From Pigmentiphaga sp. NML030171 (GTDB taxonomy: Bacteria > Pseudomonadota > Gammaproteobacteria > Burkholderiales > Burkholderiaceae_B): a stretch of DNA of 64,000 nucleotides. Position 1 is the stretch's first letter. Every line of letters begins with the position of its first letter. Shown here piece after piece: positions 62,399 to 64,000 of this stretch. The position numbers and the translations under genes are program-made. The notes below the pieces were generated by a model, which did not search any database, was not told the origin of the DNA, and saw only the letters and a list, made by a program, of their open reading frames with translations. The stretch is from contig NZ_NINX01000015.1 of NCBI RefSeq assembly GCF_002188635.1, positions 62,001 through 126,000 of the forward strand, read 5' to 3'.

Positions 62399-62749
62399 TC
62401 AGCCCGCCAGCCACCTCAGCAGCCACAGCGTGACCATGCCCGCGCCTATCATGGCGATCGTGTTGCGGGTGGCCACCATGACCGCCACCGCGATCACGGC
62501 GGCCAGCGCGCGCCAGTCGAACACCGGCAGGCCGCCCGGCGCCCATGGCAGCAGGTCCGGCACGATCACGGCCGCCAGCGCCGCGGCGGGCGCATAGCGC
62601 AGCGCCCGCCTGACGCCTTCGGGCAGGGGCACGTTGTCGCCCAGCAGCAGGAAGCCGGCGCGCGTGAGCACGGTGCACAACGCCAGCGCGATGATGACCA
62701 GCCAGACGTACAGGGAATCGGATACCGGCGGCAGGGTGGACGGACTCAT
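62399..62749 (-). CDS. azlD: AzlD-family branched-chain amino acid export component
   Basis: A 116-residue membrane protein with four hydrophobic helices and the AzlD signature TRAGFLLLGDNVPLPEGVRRALRYAPAAALAAVIVPDLL. With AzlC it forms a branched-chain amino acid exporter. The ATG overlaps the azlC stop (ATGA at 62746-62749). Confidence 0.88.
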   Translation of the reverse strand: MSPSTLPPVSDSLYVWLVIIALALCTVLTRAGFLLLGDNVPLPEGVRRALRYAPAAALAAVIVPDLLPWAPGGLPVFDWRALAAVIAVAVMVATRNTIAMIGAGMVTLWLLRWLAG

Positions 62750-63501
62750 GCCCCCGCCTCCTTGCGGCGCTCCAGCGCCCGCTCCGTGGCCACGCCGGCC
62801 CAGACGCCCGCCACGACCGCCAGGACCAGCCCCAGCCGCAAGGGTAGCGGCTGGCCGGCCCACCCCACCAGGGATGCCGCCCCGACCGCCGCGGCCACAG
62901 GCCAGCTCGCGACCATGGGCACCACGATCGCGATCAGCGCCAGCACCGCGGCGAACTCCAGCGACCACGACTGCGGCACCACGGCGCCCAGCAGGATGCC
63001 GGCCACCGAGCACACCTGCCAGGTCAGCCAGTTGCCCACCGCCGATCCCAGGAAGAACCAGGTCTGCTCCGGCGTGCCCTTGACGGCGGCATCGCCGTAG
63101 CGGGGCATGAACAGCACGAAGCCGATGTCGCTCGTCAGGAAGCCCAGTCCCAGGCGGCGCCAGCGCGAGTAGCGGCGGAAATACGGGTGCAGCGCCGCCG
63201 CGAAGATCACGAATCTCAGGTTGACCACGCAACCCGCGGCGAACACCAGCCAGACCGGGGCGCCCGCCACGATCAGCGGCAGGGCGGCCAGTTGCGCGGA
63301 GCCGGCGTACACCAGGAAGGTCATCGCCAGCGCCAAGGTCTGGCTGAGGCCGATCTTGACCATGGCCACGCCGCTGACCATGCCCCAGACGCCGATCGCG
63401 ATCGTGGTCGGGGCCAGCGCCTTCAGGCCCGCGACGACGGCCGCCCGGCGCTCCTGGGGGGACAGACCGGGCACTGCGGCGGACGGGCGCATGGCGGACA
63501 T
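62746..63501 (-). CDS. azlC: AzlC-family branched-chain amino acid exporter
   Basis: A 251-residue inner-membrane protein of the AzlC (YgaZ) family. LAPTTIAIGVWGMVSGVAMVKIGLSQTLALAMTFLVYAGSAQLAALPLI and AAGCVVNLRFVIFAAALHPYF are typical, with about seven helices. It exports branched-chain amino acids together with AzlD. It is divergent from ilvE, a branched-chain aminotransferase, so the two sides handle the same amino acids. An ATG at 63492 is an alternative start. Confidence 0.9.
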   Translation of the reverse strand: MSAMRPSAAVPGLSPQERRAAVVAGLKALAPTTIAIGVWGMVSGVAMVKIGLSQTLALAMTFLVYAGSAQLAALPLIVAGAPVWLVFAAGCVVNLRFVIFAAALHPYFRRYSRWRRLGLGFLTSDIGFVLFMPRYGDAAVKGTPEQTWFFLGSAVGNWLTWQVCSVAGILLGAVVPQSWSLEFAAVLALIAIVVPMVASWPVAAAVGAASLVGWAGQPLPLRLGLVLAVVAGVWAGVATERALERRKEAGA

Positions 63502-63668
63502 GGGATCGGGGGGGAACGGCGGCGGGCTCCCGGCGAAGGCCGGCCGGGAAGGAGTAAAGTTATGGCTCGCAGCTATTGTAAGTGATTACCCGAATCTCCC
63601 TGGATTCCCGGGAAGCGGCGGGCGTGGACCCCTGCGCGCCCGCTTCGCCGCTGGATCCTGTCGCAGAT

Positions 63669-63677
63669 TGGTACAAT
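63669..63677 (+). promoter_or_regulatory. Extended -10 promoter of ilvE
   Basis: TGGTACAAT is an extended -10 element (TG, one base, TACAAT) ending 27 bases before the ilvE ATG. No good -35 box lies at the usual distance, as is common with extended -10 promoters. Confidence 0.5.
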
Positions 63678-63704
63678 ATCTGGTTCATTTCGGAGATCCC
63701 CATC

Positions 63705-64000
63705 ATGTCGATGTCAGACCGCGACGGCTTCATCTGGTACGACGGCAAGCTCGTGCCCTGGCGTGAAGCCAACACCCATGTGCTCACACACTCTCTGCAC
63801 TACGGGTTGGCGGTATTCGAGGGTGTGCGTGCGTACAAGACCGACATCGGAACCTCGATCTTCCGGCTCAAGGAACACACCGACCGCCTGGTCAACTCGG
63901 CCCACATCTACCAGATGCAGATCCCGTACAGCCGGGAAGTCCTGATGGAAGCGCAGAAGGAAGTGGTCCGCGTCAACAAGCTGGAATCCTGCTACCTGCG
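63705..64000 (+). CDS. ilvE: Branched-chain amino acid aminotransferase, N-terminal part (runs off window)
   Basis: The first 98 codons are in the window. The sequence begins MSMSDRDGFIWYDGKLVPWREA and includes THVLTHSLHYGLAVFEGVRAY and IFRLKEHTDRLVNSAHIY, diagnostic of the fold-IV PLP-dependent branched-chain aminotransferase. It interconverts leucine, isoleucine and valine with their 2-oxo acids. The ATG at 63705 has GGAG 9 bases upstream; a second ATG two codons later is possible. The gene is divergent from azlCD. Confidence 0.93.
   Translation, partial: MSMSDRDGFIWYDGKLVPWREANTHVLTHSLHYGLAVFEGVRAYKTDIGTSIFRLKEHTDRLVNSAHIYQMQIPYSREVLMEAQKEVVRVNKLESCYL

Overview
The window is one GC-rich (roughly two-thirds G+C) stretch of a beta-proteobacterial chromosome, most likely Alcaligenaceae (Bordetella/Achromobacter type). 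The clearest sign is the number of TctC/Bug-type solute receptors: six intact and one decayed, each beside catabolic genes and none beside TctA/TctB membrane partners. Split pntAA-pntAB-pntB, a pqiA-pqiA-pqiB-pqiC run, glnE, tldD, yhdP and many GntR/IclR/LysR regulators fit the same group. I see no rRNA, tRNA, CRISPR array, insertion sequence or prophage.

Layout. 1-5522: 3' end of mnmA, a DapA-family gene with a GntR regulator, then the pyridine nucleotide transhydrogenase operon. 5506-11348: alpha/beta hydrolase and enoyl-CoA hydratase divergent from an acyl-CoA synthetase and IclR gene; then an Asp/Glu racemase-like gene with its TctC. 11526-15002: ATP-dependent DNA ligase translationally coupled to a metallo-beta-lactamase exonuclease, and an NADPH-FMN reductase. 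15018-20188: benzoylformate decarboxylase, aldehyde dehydrogenase and TctC, divergent from a LysR gene. 20178-28651: glcDEF, a second FAD-linked oxidase, a molybdopterin reductase and a broken TctC gene. 28742-33802: AraC regulator, cobalamin adenosyltransferase, aroG with an attenuator-like leader, an M23 peptidase, a hydrolase and an rRNA pseudouridine synthase. 33804-39247: a catabolic locus (TctC, GntR/FCD, EthD-like protein, DUF1185 protein, enamidase-like amidohydrolase, FAD monooxygenase). 39272-42789: pqi operon. 42905-46477: LysR divergent from a TctC-sulfatase pair. 46494-50283: a probable aromatic-degradation operon. 50450-59840: tldD, a nitrilase, yhdP and glnE. 60034-62383: VOC protein, IclR and TctC. 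62399-64000: azlDC and the start of ilvE.

The catabolic modules share a plan: a periplasmic receptor, one to four enzymes, a local regulator, and often a perfect small palindrome in the promoter. Stop/start overlaps (ATGA or a few bases) couple many pairs.

The most notable signals are not protein genes. (1) A 27-residue leader peptide with 5 Phe and 4 Tyr codons lies upstream of aroG, followed by a strong terminator and a 9-bp alternative pairing; this looks like a Phe/Tyr attenuator whose leader ORF may be leaderless. (2) A 265-bp element at 24083-24347 is an imperfect palindrome made of two 92-bp inverted units; their 17 differences all fall in hairpin loops or in base pairs changed on both sides. 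Related copies lie at 1619-1701 and, partly, at 582-609, where the repeat encodes the end of MnmA. (3) Two GntR-linked promoters share the motif TTGTATGAYAA. All functions are read from sequence by eye; no database search was run.
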